Shown here: positions 17,885 through 26,289 of the stretch, piece after piece
Numbering within the stretch: the first letter of the stretch is position 1
Layout of the letters: every line of letters begins with the position of its first letter
Origin: Candidatus Terraquivivens tengchongensis
Lineage (GTDB): Archaea; Thermoproteota; Nitrososphaeria_A; Caldarchaeales; Wolframiiraptoraceae
Direction of reading: 5' to 3'
NCBI GenBank assembly: GCA_023268355.1
Contig: JALNJK010000004.1
Span: 62,001 to 126,000, forward strand
Length of the DNA stretch: 64,000 nucleotides
Made by a program: the position numbers and the translations under genes
The notes under the pieces: model-generated
What the model was told of the DNA's origin: nothing
Database searches by the model: none
Seen by the model: only the letters and a program-made list of their open reading frames with translations

Positions 17885-18976
17885 ATGGGCGAAAGTAGCA
17901 TAGAGGTTAGGAAGCTTGACCACATAAGGATTTGCTTGGAGAAGGATGTTGAATTTAAGCAGAAGACAACATGGTTTGAGTTTGTAGAGCTTATACATGT
18001 TGCCGCACCAGAACTAAACTATGTTGACGTTGACACTTCGACAGAGTTTCTTGGTAGGAAGTTCTCTGCACCAATCCTGATAGAAGGCATGACGGGAGGA
18101 GCAAAAGGCACAGAGACAATAAACAGAAACTTAGCAATGGCGGCCTTAGAACTCAACATACCCATGGAATTAGGAAGCCAGAGGGCTGCCGTTGAGAAAC
18201 CTGAGCTTGCAGAAAGCTTTAAGATTGTAAGAGACGTAGCGCCGGACATTTTCCTTATCGCCAACATAGGCGGTGTTCAATTAGTCGAAGGTGGTGTGAA
18301 GTTAGCAGAAGAAGTTGTCAGAATGATTGATGCAAACGCACTCGCAATACACCTTAACCCTCTCCATGAAATCGTTCAACCTCATGGCACAACCTCTTTC
18401 AAAGGTGTGCTAGACGCGATAAAAAAAGTTGTGGAAAGTCTGCCAGTCCCCGTCATCGTGAAGGAGGTCGGATGTGGAATATCTGGTGAACTTTCAAGAA
18501 GACTTGAGGAAATAGGTGTGGCCGTAGTAGATGTGGGCGGTGCAGGCGGTACTAACTGGGTGTTGATCGAGAGGATAAGAGCATTGGAGAGGGGCTTCCT
18601 CGAAAATGCGGCCATAGGAAAGACCTTTTTAGAGTGGGGGATACCAACGGCCGCGGCTACAATAGAAGCTTGCACGTCAACGAAAATTCCGATAATATCG
18701 TCAGGTGGCATAAGGAGTGGTCTGGATGTTGCTAAAGCCATCGCAATAGGCGCAAGCATGGCCGGTATGGCTCGACCGTTGCTTCACCATGCCGTGGTAG
18801 GCTCAGAGAGGGTCATAATGGCGCTAAAGCAGATAATTTTGGAGCTGAAGACTGCCATGTTTTTGATGGGCTGTCGGGATATAGAGTCTCTCAAGAAGGC
18901 AGAGGTCGTGATAACGGGCCGTCTGTTAGAGTGGGTTAAGCAAAGGGGCATAAGACATCCAAAAATTAGGCTTTAA
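17885..18976 (+). CDS. fni: Isopentenyl-diphosphate delta-isomerase, type 2
   Basis: FMN- and NADPH-dependent interconversion of IPP and DMAPP. TIM barrel with RKLDHIRICLEKDVEF at the N-terminus, ILIEGMTGGAKGTETIN, ELGSQRAAVEKPEL, VGGAGGTNWVLIE and SSGGIRSGLDVAKAIAIGA (phosphate/FMN sites). ATG 17885 follows AAGGT; a TTG 21 nt earlier is in frame. Its stop overlaps the gltX stop by 4 nt. In several archaea a prenyltransferase gene follows; here it does not. Confidence 0.94.
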   Translation: MGESSIEVRKLDHIRICLEKDVEFKQKTTWFEFVELIHVAAPELNYVDVDTSTEFLGRKFSAPILIEGMTGGAKGTETINRNLAMAALELNIPMELGSQRAAVEKPELAESFKIVRDVAPDIFLIANIGGVQLVEGGVKLAEEVVRMIDANALAIHLNPLHEIVQPHGTTSFKGVLDAIKKVVESLPVPVIVKEVGCGISGELSRRLEEIGVAVVDVGGAGGTNWVLIERIRALERGFLENAAIGKTFLEWGIPTAAATIEACTSTKIPIISSGGIRSGLDVAKAIAIGASMAGMARPLLHHAVVGSERVIMALKQIILELKTAMFLMGCRDIESLKKAEVVITGRLLEWVKQRGIRHPKIRL

Positions 18977-20697
18977 GCATGTATGAATATGAAATCTAAG
19001 ACATTCGCATCGTCTCTTATGCAGAAACCGAAACGTTCAAACTGAACCCTCTCTCCGCATTTAATCTCTGTACACGCTTTTTCCCCAAATGCATGTATGG
19101 TCTTTAGGCTATCAGGGTTCAACTGCCCGTTTTCTTGATACAGAACGTCTGGCACTAAAACCTTGACCTTGACGTAATCTTCGGTCACCCACTGAACTAT
19201 CGGCACACCTTCGAGCACATCTCTACTCACAAATGTTGCCTTCACCGAATCTTTAGTAACCTCCCTTATCGAAATGTTGTATAGATGCTTGAGTCTGAGA
19301 ACATCGCCTTCCTTAAGTCCTTGCACGTCCTTCCTTGGTATGTAGAATTTGTTGCCGGTATGTACCGACCTCTTGCCGAGCGGTTCTGATGGATGATATG
19401 GCAACTCAACATGAAGCTCTGGCGCACCTTCGACTTCTACCAAAATTGGATCGGGAACAAGGAAGTACCTCTTCGTGATTGGGTCTAGCATGCGTCTATT
19501 TATGGCATACAAGAGCTCCCATGCATAGACTCTTTTTGTATACGTTAGTCCCGTCTGAGATATGGTAAACTCCTTTATCGCCTCGGGCAACAACCCCCTT
19601 CTCTTTATTCCATCAACCGTCGCCAACCTAGGATCGTCCCATCTGGATACTATTCCCTGCTCTATCAGACGCCTTATCTCCCTCTTAGCCAAAGGTGTGC
19701 CCTTGAACTCAAACCGAGAGTACTCTACAAAAACCGGATTTTGTAAACCCAATAAAGACCTTATGTAGTTCTGCAACTCATCGCGCAAAGCAAACTCGCT
19801 ACTTCTTAAAACATGTGTCACGCCGCAAATAGCATCCTCTATGGCAGCAGCGATATCGTACGTAGGCCAGACCCTGTATTTATCGCCCACAATTGGGTGT
19901 GGGTGTTCAATTATACGAAACAGTGCTGGGTCCCGCATCACCGTATTCTTACTCGTCATGTCCCCTTTTAGTCTGAGAACGGCTGTCCCCTCTTTCAACG
20001 CTCCTGAGAGCATGTCTTTCCACAATGACACGTTTACTTCGACAGGTTGTTGCCTGTGTGCGCATTCTGTCATCATGAACCTTCCTCTACTCATCTCTTC
20101 TCTGCTACAGGAACAAACGTATGCTAAGCCCCTTCTTATCAACTCGTTCGCATACTCGTAGTACAAATCCAAATCTTCTGAATTACACTTCTCATAGTCC
20201 CACTCTATCCCAAACCATTTGTAACCCTTCCTAAAATTTTCATAATATTCGAGCTTGACCTTTCTTGGGTTTGTATCCTCGAACCTGAGCCAAAGTTTCC
20301 CGTCGTACATCTTAGCGTACATGTAGTTCAAAATACCGCTCATCGCATGCCCAATATGCATGTAGCCACTCGGCTCCGGCGGCAATCTTGTGACGACTTT
20401 ACCGGGTTCTGCATACGGTAATGGCGGCAGCCTCTTCTCTTTTGGTTTATGTTTCTCAAGCAACGTTGGTGCTATCTCTTCCAGCATCTTTGTCTGCTGC
20501 TCAATTCCCATCTGGTTAACGTTTCTCACGACATCCTCAGCTAACTTTAACACTTCTCCGATCATGTTCCTGAGCTCAGGGTTCTCGCCGAGCACTTTCG
20601 ATACGACTGCCTTTACAATGGCTTTACCATCATGCTCTATAGCGTTCTTTAGAGCCCACTTAAGGATCAGCGCCCGTATTTCCATCATCATGCCCAT
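18973..20697 (-). CDS. gltX: Glutamyl-tRNA synthetase (archaeal type)
   Basis: 574-residue class Ib synthetase. An N-terminal helical extension (1-95) precedes the catalytic domain with PEPSGYMHIGHAMSG (HIGH at 114-117). The KMSKS equivalent is FKGTPLAKREI, and the C-terminal half is the beta-barrel anticodon domain typical of archaeal/eukaryotic GluRS. In organisms using the transamidation route it also charges tRNA-Gln. Convergent with fni. The 126-bp gap to rpl7ae holds divergent promoters. Confidence 0.94.
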   Translation of the reverse strand: MGMMMEIRALILKWALKNAIEHDGKAIVKAVVSKVLGENPELRNMIGEVLKLAEDVVRNVNQMGIEQQTKMLEEIAPTLLEKHKPKEKRLPPLPYAEPGKVVTRLPPEPSGYMHIGHAMSGILNYMYAKMYDGKLWLRFEDTNPRKVKLEYYENFRKGYKWFGIEWDYEKCNSEDLDLYYEYANELIRRGLAYVCSCSREEMSRGRFMMTECAHRQQPVEVNVSLWKDMLSGALKEGTAVLRLKGDMTSKNTVMRDPALFRIIEHPHPIVGDKYRVWPTYDIAAAIEDAICGVTHVLRSSEFALRDELQNYIRSLLGLQNPVFVEYSRFEFKGTPLAKREIRRLIEQGIVSRWDDPRLATVDGIKRRGLLPEAIKEFTISQTGLTYTKRVYAWELLYAINRRMLDPITKRYFLVPDPILVEVEGAPELHVELPYHPSEPLGKRSVHTGNKFYIPRKDVQGLKEGDVLRLKHLYNISIREVTKDSVKATFVSRDVLEGVPIVQWVTEDYVKVKVLVPDVLYQENGQLNPDSLKTIHAFGEKACTEIKCGERVQFERFGFCIRDDANVLDFIFIHA

Positions 20698-20807
20698 CCT
20701 ATGGGGCGCTAAAAAGTATTAATTCGTCTTTTCGGAGGGGCAAGCCTTGACAGCTATACAGATAAATAGAAGCCTAATTTCTACAGGTAGGAAGTGGTGC
20801 AAGCGGG

Positions 20808-20827
20808 CTGAGGGGAGAAGCTGATGA
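20808..20827 (+). promoter_or_regulatory. Box D/box C-like sequence at rpl7ae start
   Basis: CTGA (20808-20811) and CTGATGA (20821-20827) flank a 9-nt spacer, and the box C-like part contains the start ATG. These are the two halves of a K-loop, the RNA motif bound by L7Ae itself. Stem II beyond the boxes is poor, so this is only a candidate for autoregulation. Confidence 0.3.
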
Positions 20828-21216
20828 AGTCTGCTACAGGAGCTTATTATGTGACTTTTAACCCGCCTGAGGAGTTAGTTAAGGCAACTCTGGAGGCTGT
20901 AAAGATCGCGAGACTTACAGGAAGGACCCGTAAGGGTGTTAACGAGGTGATAAAGTCCATCGAGAGAGGACAGGCTAAATTCGTTGTAATTGCGACAGAT
21001 GTTGACCCGCCCGAGATCGTCGCCTTTCTGCCTGCGCTATGCGATGAGAAGAAGATACCCTACATGTTCGTCCCATCCAAGAAGGAGTTAGGCGAGGTTG
21101 CCGGTATATCGGTTGCCGCAAGTTCAGTTTCTATAATAGACCCAGGCGATGCAAAAGGTTACATTGAGGAGATAGCTAAAAAAGTAACAGAAATAAGATC
21201 CGGTAAGTCAAAGTGA
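20824..21216 (+). CDS. rpl7ae: Ribosomal protein eL8 / L7Ae
   Basis: Kink-turn-binding protein of 130 residues, shared by the ribosome, box C/D and H/ACA RNPs and archaeal RNase P. The RNA-binding signature [20 protein letters not shown] is near residues 39-58, followed by [20 protein letters not shown]. First gene of the rpl7ae-rps28e-rpl24e-ndk operon, a universal archaeal arrangement. Confidence 0.96.
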   Translation: MKSATGAYYVTFNPPEELVKATLEAVKIARLTGRTRKGVNEVIKSIERGQAKFVVIATDVDPPEIVAFLPALCDEKKIPYMFVPSKKELGEVAGISVAASSVSIIDPGDAKGYIEEIAKKVTEIRSGKSK

Positions 21217-21446
21217 CCGGAATGAGCGAGAAAGCGCCTCCACCAGTTGAAGAGCCAGTGCCGGCAGTAGTCGAGCAGATTGTGGTGAGGACAGGAGTTA
21301 CAGGAGAGGTTACTCAGGTTAGGGTTCGAATACTCAAGGGTAAGTACCAGGGTAGGGTAATATCGAGAAACGTGAAGGGCCCTGTCAGGGTTGGCGATAT
21401 ACTTCTGCTGTTGGATACAGAACGTGAGGCAGAAAAGATAAAGTAG
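21213..21446 (+). CDS. rps28e: Ribosomal protein eS28
   Basis: Small-subunit OB-fold protein of 77 residues, with [20 protein letters not shown] and the C-terminal signature [20 protein letters not shown]. The GTG start overlaps the rpl7ae stop by 4 nt; ATG 21222 is the alternative. Confidence 0.95.
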   Translation: MTGMSEKAPPPVEEPVPAVVEQIVVRTGVTGEVTQVRVRILKGKYQGRVISRNVKGPVRVGDILLLLDTEREAEKIK

Positions 21447-21478
21447 TAGCATTCAAGCGATGGTGGGATGAGAAGCCC

Positions 21479-21670
21479 ATGCCAACTATGCATAGATGTT
21501 CTTTCTGCGGAAGAACGTTCTTGCACGGTAGTGGGATACTATTTGTAAAGAATGACGGCTCCACTTTTTGGTTTTGCTCTAGGAAGTGCAGGGTCTACAT
21601 GCTCGAGCACAAGAAGGACCCCAGAAAGATTAAATGGACGGAGTTTTACGGCAAGGAGAGGCGTGCTTAG
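21479..21670 (+). CDS. rpl24e: Ribosomal protein eL24
   Basis: 63-residue zinc-binding large-subunit protein. Four Cys are visible in CSFCGR and CSRKC, with the family tail KKDPRKIKWTEFY. A second in-frame ATG three codons later (MHRCSFCG) may be the true start. Confidence 0.95.
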   Translation: MPTMHRCSFCGRTFLHGSGILFVKNDGSTFWFCSRKCRVYMLEHKKDPRKIKWTEFYGKERRA

Positions 21671-21696
21671 ATATCCTAAAGCAGGAGGATGCAGAA

Positions 21697-22125
21697 ATGG
21701 GTGTTGAAAGGTCCTTCATAATACTTAAGCCTAGTTGCCTAAAGAGAGGCCTCGTAGGTGAGATAATCTCGAGGTTTGAGAAAAAAGGTTTAAAGATACT
21801 CCAGCTAAAGATCGCAAAGCTTCCAAGGGAAAAAGTTGAGGAACTCTATCAACAACACCTAGGAAAGCCGTTCTACGACGAATTAGTATCATTCATGACG
21901 AGCGATAGGGTCGTTCTTATGGTCGTCGAGGGTAGGGATGCCATAGGGGTCGTGAGGAGGATGATAGGTGCCACGGACCCTGCCGAGGCAAGCCCTGGAA
22001 CTATAAGGGGCGACCTAGCGCTGGATAAGACCGACAACCTGATACATGCATGCGACAGTCCGGAGTCTTACGAAAGGGAAGTCAGAATATTTTTTGATGA
22101 GAAGGAGCTTTGCCCGGATACATAA
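21697..22125 (+). CDS. ndk: Nucleoside diphosphate kinase
   Basis: Transfers the gamma phosphate among NTP/NDP through a phospho-His. 142 residues: ERSFIILKPSCLKRGLVGE at the N-terminus, TDPAEASPGTIRGDLALD, and the active His in DNLIHACDSPES. The ATG at 21697 has the SD GGAGGATG and is preferred over upstream in-frame codons inside rpl24e. Confidence 0.96.
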   Translation: MGVERSFIILKPSCLKRGLVGEIISRFEKKGLKILQLKIAKLPREKVEELYQQHLGKPFYDELVSFMTSDRVVLMVVEGRDAIGVVRRMIGATDPAEASPGTIRGDLALDKTDNLIHACDSPESYEREVRIFFDEKELCPDT

Positions 22126-22176
22126 AATGCGAGAGCCGACGTAAAGCCCAGAGAATAATGGACGGAGAGTTTAACC

Positions 22177-22184
22177 TATATAAA
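22177..22184 (+). promoter_or_regulatory. TATA box of the aIF2gamma operon
   Basis: TATATAAA centred about 30 nt before the first ATG of eif2g. This spacing predicts a transcript with almost no leader. Confidence 0.6.
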
Positions 22185-22209
22185 CAGCATGAATTAATAA
22201 AACCCCTAG

Positions 22210-23454
22210 ATGATGAGCAAGCCACTACCAAAGCAACCTGAGGTTAACATAGGAACGTTAGGTCATGTTGACAATGGAAAGACGACGATCGTGCAGAGCA
22301 TTACTGGTGTATGGACGGCAAGACATTCTGAAGAACTTAAGCGTGGCATCACAATAAGGATAGGGTATGCGGATGCTCCAATCTATAGATGCCCCTCTTG
22401 TGAAGAACCTTACAACTATACGACAGAGGAGGTTTGTCCCAGATGTGGCTCAAAAACTGAGTTCGAAAGGGCGATTTCATTCATAGACTGTCCGGGTCAT
22501 CATTCATTGATGATTACTATGCTTTCAAGTGCACCTCTTTTTGATGGAGCGCTGTTCGTAGTTGATGCGAGATTCAATTTCCCCCAACTCCAAGATAGCG
22601 AGCACTTTCACGCGGTGAAGATATTAGGTATCAATAAACTGATATTTTCCCAAAATAAGATCGATCTGGTAACGAAAGAGAGAGCGTTGCAGAATTATGA
22701 AGAGATTAGAGAGTTTATCAAAGATTCAAAGGTCGCAAATGCTCCTATAATACCTGTATCTGGTCAGCATAACTTAGGCATAGACGTCCTGCTTTATGCA
22801 ATCCAGAAGTATATTCCTACGCCTAAAAGAAACTTGGACTTGCCTTTTATGATGCCGATATTAAGGTCGTTTGACGTGAACTGTCCCGGAACGCGTGCGG
22901 ACGAGCTTAGAGGAGGGGTCATAGGTGGCTCGATAACTCAGGGAGTGGTGCGTGTGGACGATGAGATAGAGATAGCGCCAGGTTTGCCGAAGAACCCAGA
23001 CAAACCCCAAGGGAACTACGAGCCGTTATACACCAGAGTTGTGAACATACGTGCTGGTGGTAGGGATGTTAAGGAAGCAGTAAGCGGTGGCTTGACGGGT
23101 ATCGAAACGGAACTTGACCCATCGTTAACAAAATCAGATGGCTTGACCGGAAATATTGCAGGTAAGCCAGGAACTCTACCGCCAACAATGTACAATCTCC
23201 ATTTGGAGTACGAACTTTTCAACAAAGTTGTCGGTCTTGAAGGTGATGTTGAGGTTAAAGCATTATCAGAAAAAGAGCAACTGGTCATAAACGCCTACTC
23301 TGCAGTAGTAAAAGGTGTTGTGACAAAAAAGACGGGCACGATGATAGAGTTTGCGCTCACAAGACCGGTGTGCGTCAACGTGGGTGACAGGGTGACAATA
23401 AGTAGAAAGATAGGTACGGGTTGGAGATTAATAGGTTATGGTATAGTGAGATAG
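22210..23454 (+). CDS. eif2g: Translation initiation factor aIF2 subunit gamma
   Basis: GTPase core of the heterotrimer bringing Met-tRNAi to the ribosome. 414 residues: GHVDNGKTT P-loop (about 18-26), TIRIGYADA switch, a zinc ribbon (CPSCEEPYNY / CPRCGS, about 62-85), DCPGHH (G3), NKIDLV (G4), then two beta-barrel domains ending GWRLIGYGIVR. Followed by PIN, rpoE and spt4 genes, a common archaeal order. Confidence 0.97.
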   Translation: MMSKPLPKQPEVNIGTLGHVDNGKTTIVQSITGVWTARHSEELKRGITIRIGYADAPIYRCPSCEEPYNYTTEEVCPRCGSKTEFERAISFIDCPGHHSLMITMLSSAPLFDGALFVVDARFNFPQLQDSEHFHAVKILGINKLIFSQNKIDLVTKERALQNYEEIREFIKDSKVANAPIIPVSGQHNLGIDVLLYAIQKYIPTPKRNLDLPFMMPILRSFDVNCPGTRADELRGGVIGGSITQGVVRVDDEIEIAPGLPKNPDKPQGNYEPLYTRVVNIRAGGRDVKEAVSGGLTGIETELDPSLTKSDGLTGNIAGKPGTLPPTMYNLHLEYELFNKVVGLEGDVEVKALSEKEQLVINAYSAVVKGVVTKKTGTMIEFALTRPVCVNVGDRVTISRKIGTGWRLIGYGIVR

Positions 23455-23462
23455 CTCTTGCT

Positions 23463-23852
23463 TTGAAAGCGCTTGTTGATACGAGCTTTTTAATGAGAAT
23501 AGCAGAGTTGGGTGCGGATCTACTTGCAAGAGTTGAAGAGAAGCTGGACACGAAAATAATCCCTGTCGTAATACCTAATGTTGTTAAAGAGCTCGAATCC
23601 CTTGCAAAGGGTAGGGGCGTAAAGGCCAGAAGGGCAGGCTTAGCCCTCATCTTTTGCGAGACGATGGAGCAACTGGAGGTGGACATAAAGGAGGGGGACG
23701 TGGACCTCGTCCTACTCAGAGCAGCCAAAGCGCTAGGGTTGCCCGTATTAACGTCGGATAATGGGCTGAGGAGAAGCCTGAGAAACGCCGGCATCTGCGT
23801 AATATATGTTAACAAAAAAGGGGAGGTGAAGACAGACGGCTTTATTCCCTGA
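23463..23852 (+). CDS. PIN-domain RNase, Fcf1/Utp24-like
   Basis: 130-residue PIN nuclease. The metal-site acids are visible in ALVDTSFLM, NVVKELESLA, GDVDLVLLRAA and VLTSDNGLRR. Archaeal PIN proteins in this position between aIF2gamma and rpoE are related to the eukaryotic rRNA-processing nucleases Fcf1/Utp24; no antitoxin gene is beside it, which argues against a toxin role. TTG 23463 is the start because the reading frame upstream is inside aIF2gamma. Confidence 0.85.
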   Translation: MKALVDTSFLMRIAELGADLLARVEEKLDTKIIPVVIPNVVKELESLAKGRGVKARRAGLALIFCETMEQLEVDIKEGDVDLVLLRAAKALGLPVLTSDNGLRRSLRNAGICVIYVNKKGEVKTDGFIP

Positions 23853-23931
23853 AAAGTATATATTAGGCCAAGTAGAGAATGGCGTAATAAGTTAGTTTAA
23901 TCAGTGGTAAAAGGGTGCTCAAGAGTTGTTC

Positions 23932-24507
23932 ATGTTATTTGAGATTGAAGAGGCAATAGGTATTCCTCCAAAAGAATTCCACAAACCGTTAAAAGAGGTT
24001 GCTATGCAACAGTTGAAGAACGTATACGAAGGTATAATCGACGACGAGCTTGGATACATCATAGCGATAGTTGATGTTAACGTTGAACCAGTTGGGTATC
24101 TTTTACCACGAAACGGCTCGACATATCATAAGTGCAGGTTAAAGCTTCTTACATATTTGCCGAAGATTCAAGAAGTGGTGGAAGGGGAAATAGTTGAGCT
24201 TACAGATTTTGGAGCTTTCGTGAGAATAGGGCCAGTAGATGCCCTGTTGCATATATCTCAAATAATGGACGATTACCTAGATTACGACGAAAAGCACTCT
24301 ATATTGACCGGGAAGAAAACAGGGAAAAAGCTAGTCTTAGGTGATAGTGTTAGGGCTAGAATAGTTGCCGTATCGTTGACGGGTGGTGCTTCAGGCAAGA
24401 TCGGTATAACAACTAGACAACCGTTCTTGGGCAAGATTGAATGGATAAAGGAAGAAACGAAAAAGTTAAAGGGGTTTGAGAGCAAGGTTGAAACAAGCGT
24501 CGGTTAG
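23932..24507 (+). CDS. rpoE: DNA-directed RNA polymerase subunit E' (Rpo7)
   Basis: RPB7 homologue of the polymerase stalk, binding nascent RNA. N-terminal RNP-like domain (1-80) then an S1 domain with VVEGEIVELTDFGAFVRIGP and DALLHISQIMDDY. ATG 23932 is taken; an in-frame TTG is 6 nt upstream. Overlaps spt4 by 32 nt. Confidence 0.96.
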   Translation: MLFEIEEAIGIPPKEFHKPLKEVAMQQLKNVYEGIIDDELGYIIAIVDVNVEPVGYLLPRNGSTYHKCRLKLLTYLPKIQEVVEGEIVELTDFGAFVRIGPVDALLHISQIMDDYLDYDEKHSILTGKKTGKKLVLGDSVRARIVAVSLTGGASGKIGITTRQPFLGKIEWIKEETKKLKGFESKVETSVG

Positions 24508-24688
24508 AGAAAAAGTGTGCAGGAACTGTAAAAGAATAGTGTCGGACGACGCATGTGATGTATGCGGGTCTACAAATCTTGCCTCAACATATCAGGGCCT
24601 CCTAATCCTCATAAAGCCGGAAAATTCAGAGATAGCCGCACTCCTAAACATTAAGAAAGAAGGCTACTATGCTGTTAAAGTAAAATGA
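24476..24688 (+). CDS. spt4: Transcription elongation factor Spt4 (RpoE'')
   Basis: 70-residue zinc-ribbon partner of Spt5. CRNCKRIVSDDACDVCGS supplies four Cys; then STYQGLLILIKPENSEIA, as in other Spt4. Start is TTG 24476 or TTG 24488; both lie inside rpoE, indicating coupling. It is the last gene of this operon. Confidence 0.95.
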   Translation: MRARLKQASVREKVCRNCKRIVSDDACDVCGSTNLASTYQGLLILIKPENSEIAALLNIKKEGYYAVKVK

Positions 24689-24729
24689 CGCCGTGAAGCC
24701 CCTCAAAAGAAGCACGTATATACGCATTA

Positions 24730-25614
24730 ATGTCTAAGATAAGGGGCACTCAGGGGGTGCTTACCTTACGACGGACTTCGTTGAGAGAATTCTTAAAGTC
24801 AAGGTTCGCAGATGTTGACCCAAGCGCCCTTCCTAAAAAAGCTAAGATCATAGGACACATAGCGCTCGTAAGGTTTCAAGACAAGGGAATAAATCCGGAG
24901 GAGTTGGGCAAGGCCGTTGTAGAATTCTACCCAACGGTGAAGACAGTTTTAAGGTTACGCGGCATCGTCGGCAAGCTAAGGCAACCAATTGTGGAGCTGA
25001 TTTACGGTGACCCAAATACCGAAACTATTCACAAAGAACATGGATACAAGTTCATGCTTGACGTGTCAAAATTGATGCTATGTTTGGGAAATAGTTACGA
25101 ACGCCTCAGGACCGCAAAATCCGTTAGGCCCGGAGAGGTAGTGGTTGATATGTTCGCTGGCATAGGTCAGTTTTCAATACCGTGCGCCGTGATTTCAAAG
25201 CCTTCCAAAGTTTACGCCATAGAGATTAACGAGGAGGCTTACAAGTATCTTAAGATAAACACAGCGCTCAACAACGTCGAGCATATAGTAGAACCTATGC
25301 TTGGTGATTGTAGAGAATTGACACCGGCGCTTGGCCGTGTAGCGGATAGGATTATAATGGGTTATTTCGGTGGAACGATAGAAGCCTTACCGGCAGCCCT
25401 AAGCGCTATTAAACCTGAAGGTGCTACGATTCATTTTCATGAGCTCGTGAGAAGAGGGACTGGAAAAGATGAGCTTTGGAAGAAGGTAAGTGAATTGTGT
25501 CTCCATTTAGGTTATTCGGCTACGCTAATAAATTCAAGGATTGTAAAATCCTACTCTGCAACGAGGGAGCATGTAGTTATAGAGTTCAAAGCAAGGTCGA
25601 TGGTTTATCGATAA
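24730..25614 (+). CDS. taw2: tRNA wybutosine-pathway enzyme Taw2 (Trm5-like fold)
   Basis: SAM-dependent Rossmann enzyme of the Trm5/TYW2 family, acting at tRNA-Phe position 37. 294 residues: VVDMFAGIGQFSIPCA (SAM loop), VYAIEINEEAYKYLKIN and LGDCREL. The family-deciding motif reads RIIMGYFGGT; Trm5 methyltransferases have an NLP-type motif here, whereas the aminocarboxypropyl transferase Taw2 has MGY. FHELVRRG follows. Taw2 is therefore favoured over Trm5. Confidence 0.8.
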   Translation: MSKIRGTQGVLTLRRTSLREFLKSRFADVDPSALPKKAKIIGHIALVRFQDKGINPEELGKAVVEFYPTVKTVLRLRGIVGKLRQPIVELIYGDPNTETIHKEHGYKFMLDVSKLMLCLGNSYERLRTAKSVRPGEVVVDMFAGIGQFSIPCAVISKPSKVYAIEINEEAYKYLKINTALNNVEHIVEPMLGDCRELTPALGRVADRIIMGYFGGTIEALPAALSAIKPEGATIHFHELVRRGTGKDELWKKVSELCLHLGYSATLINSRIVKSYSATREHVVIEFKARSMVYR

Positions 25615-25653
25615 CACGTAAAACTTTAATTGACAATTGATGGGGATTTGTGT

Positions 25654-26259
25654 ATGGAAATAGCAATCGATGAACTTGTTAAGTCCATCATCGCACTCTT
25701 TATCATAGTTGATCCTATCGGAAATGTGCCAATATTCATAGGTTTAACCAGCAATATGAATAGGGAGGAAAGGTATAGAACGTTCAGGACGGCTATAATC
25801 ATTTCCTTCGTCCTGCTTAATGTCTTCGCGTTGGCCGGTCAGAGTATCCTTTCGGTGTTTAACATCTCCATTCACAGCTTCAGGATAGCGGGTGGCCTTC
25901 TGCTACTCATAATATCCATTAAAATACTCATCCACGGTATGTGGGAAGAAAAGCACTTGTCTAGCAGAAGCATAGGTGTTGTGCCCATCGCGTTTCCTTT
26001 GCTGGTCGGACCTGGTGCTATAACATTAACCATAGTTAACATCCGGACGGCCGGTGTGCTTATAACTGTGATATCAGTTATGGTTGTATTGCTCATAACT
26101 TGGCTAATACTTAGGGCTATAGAGCCCATAAACAACTTCCTAGGTGAGACGGGCTCGGTTGTTATTTCAAGGTTGATGGCCGTCTTTACAGCGGCCATAG
26201 CGATAGAATTCATAGCAAGCGGTATTGGATTTTATGTGCTAGAGGGTGCCCGCGCCTAA
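25654..26259 (+). CDS. MarC family integral membrane protein
   Basis: About 201 residues with six hydrophobic helices and family motifs LFIIVDPIGNVPIFIGLT at the N-terminus and VPIAFPLLVGPGAIT in the middle. Function of MarC proteins is unknown. ATG 25654 has GGGGAT upstream and is preferred over TTG 25630. Same strand as taw2 with a short gap. Confidence 0.9.
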   Translation: MEIAIDELVKSIIALFIIVDPIGNVPIFIGLTSNMNREERYRTFRTAIIISFVLLNVFALAGQSILSVFNISIHSFRIAGGLLLLIISIKILIHGMWEEKHLSSRSIGVVPIAFPLLVGPGAITLTIVNIRTAGVLITVISVMVVLLITWLILRAIEPINNFLGETGSVVISRLMAVFTAAIAIEFIASGIGFYVLEGARA

Positions 26260-26289
26260 ACTTGATTAGTAACCTCAGCATAAAATTAG

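Noticed and set aside
23463-23852. PIN protein as a VapC toxin
   Set aside because: No antitoxin ORF is next to it, and its place between aIF2gamma and rpoE is the conserved site of the Fcf1-like housekeeping PIN protein.
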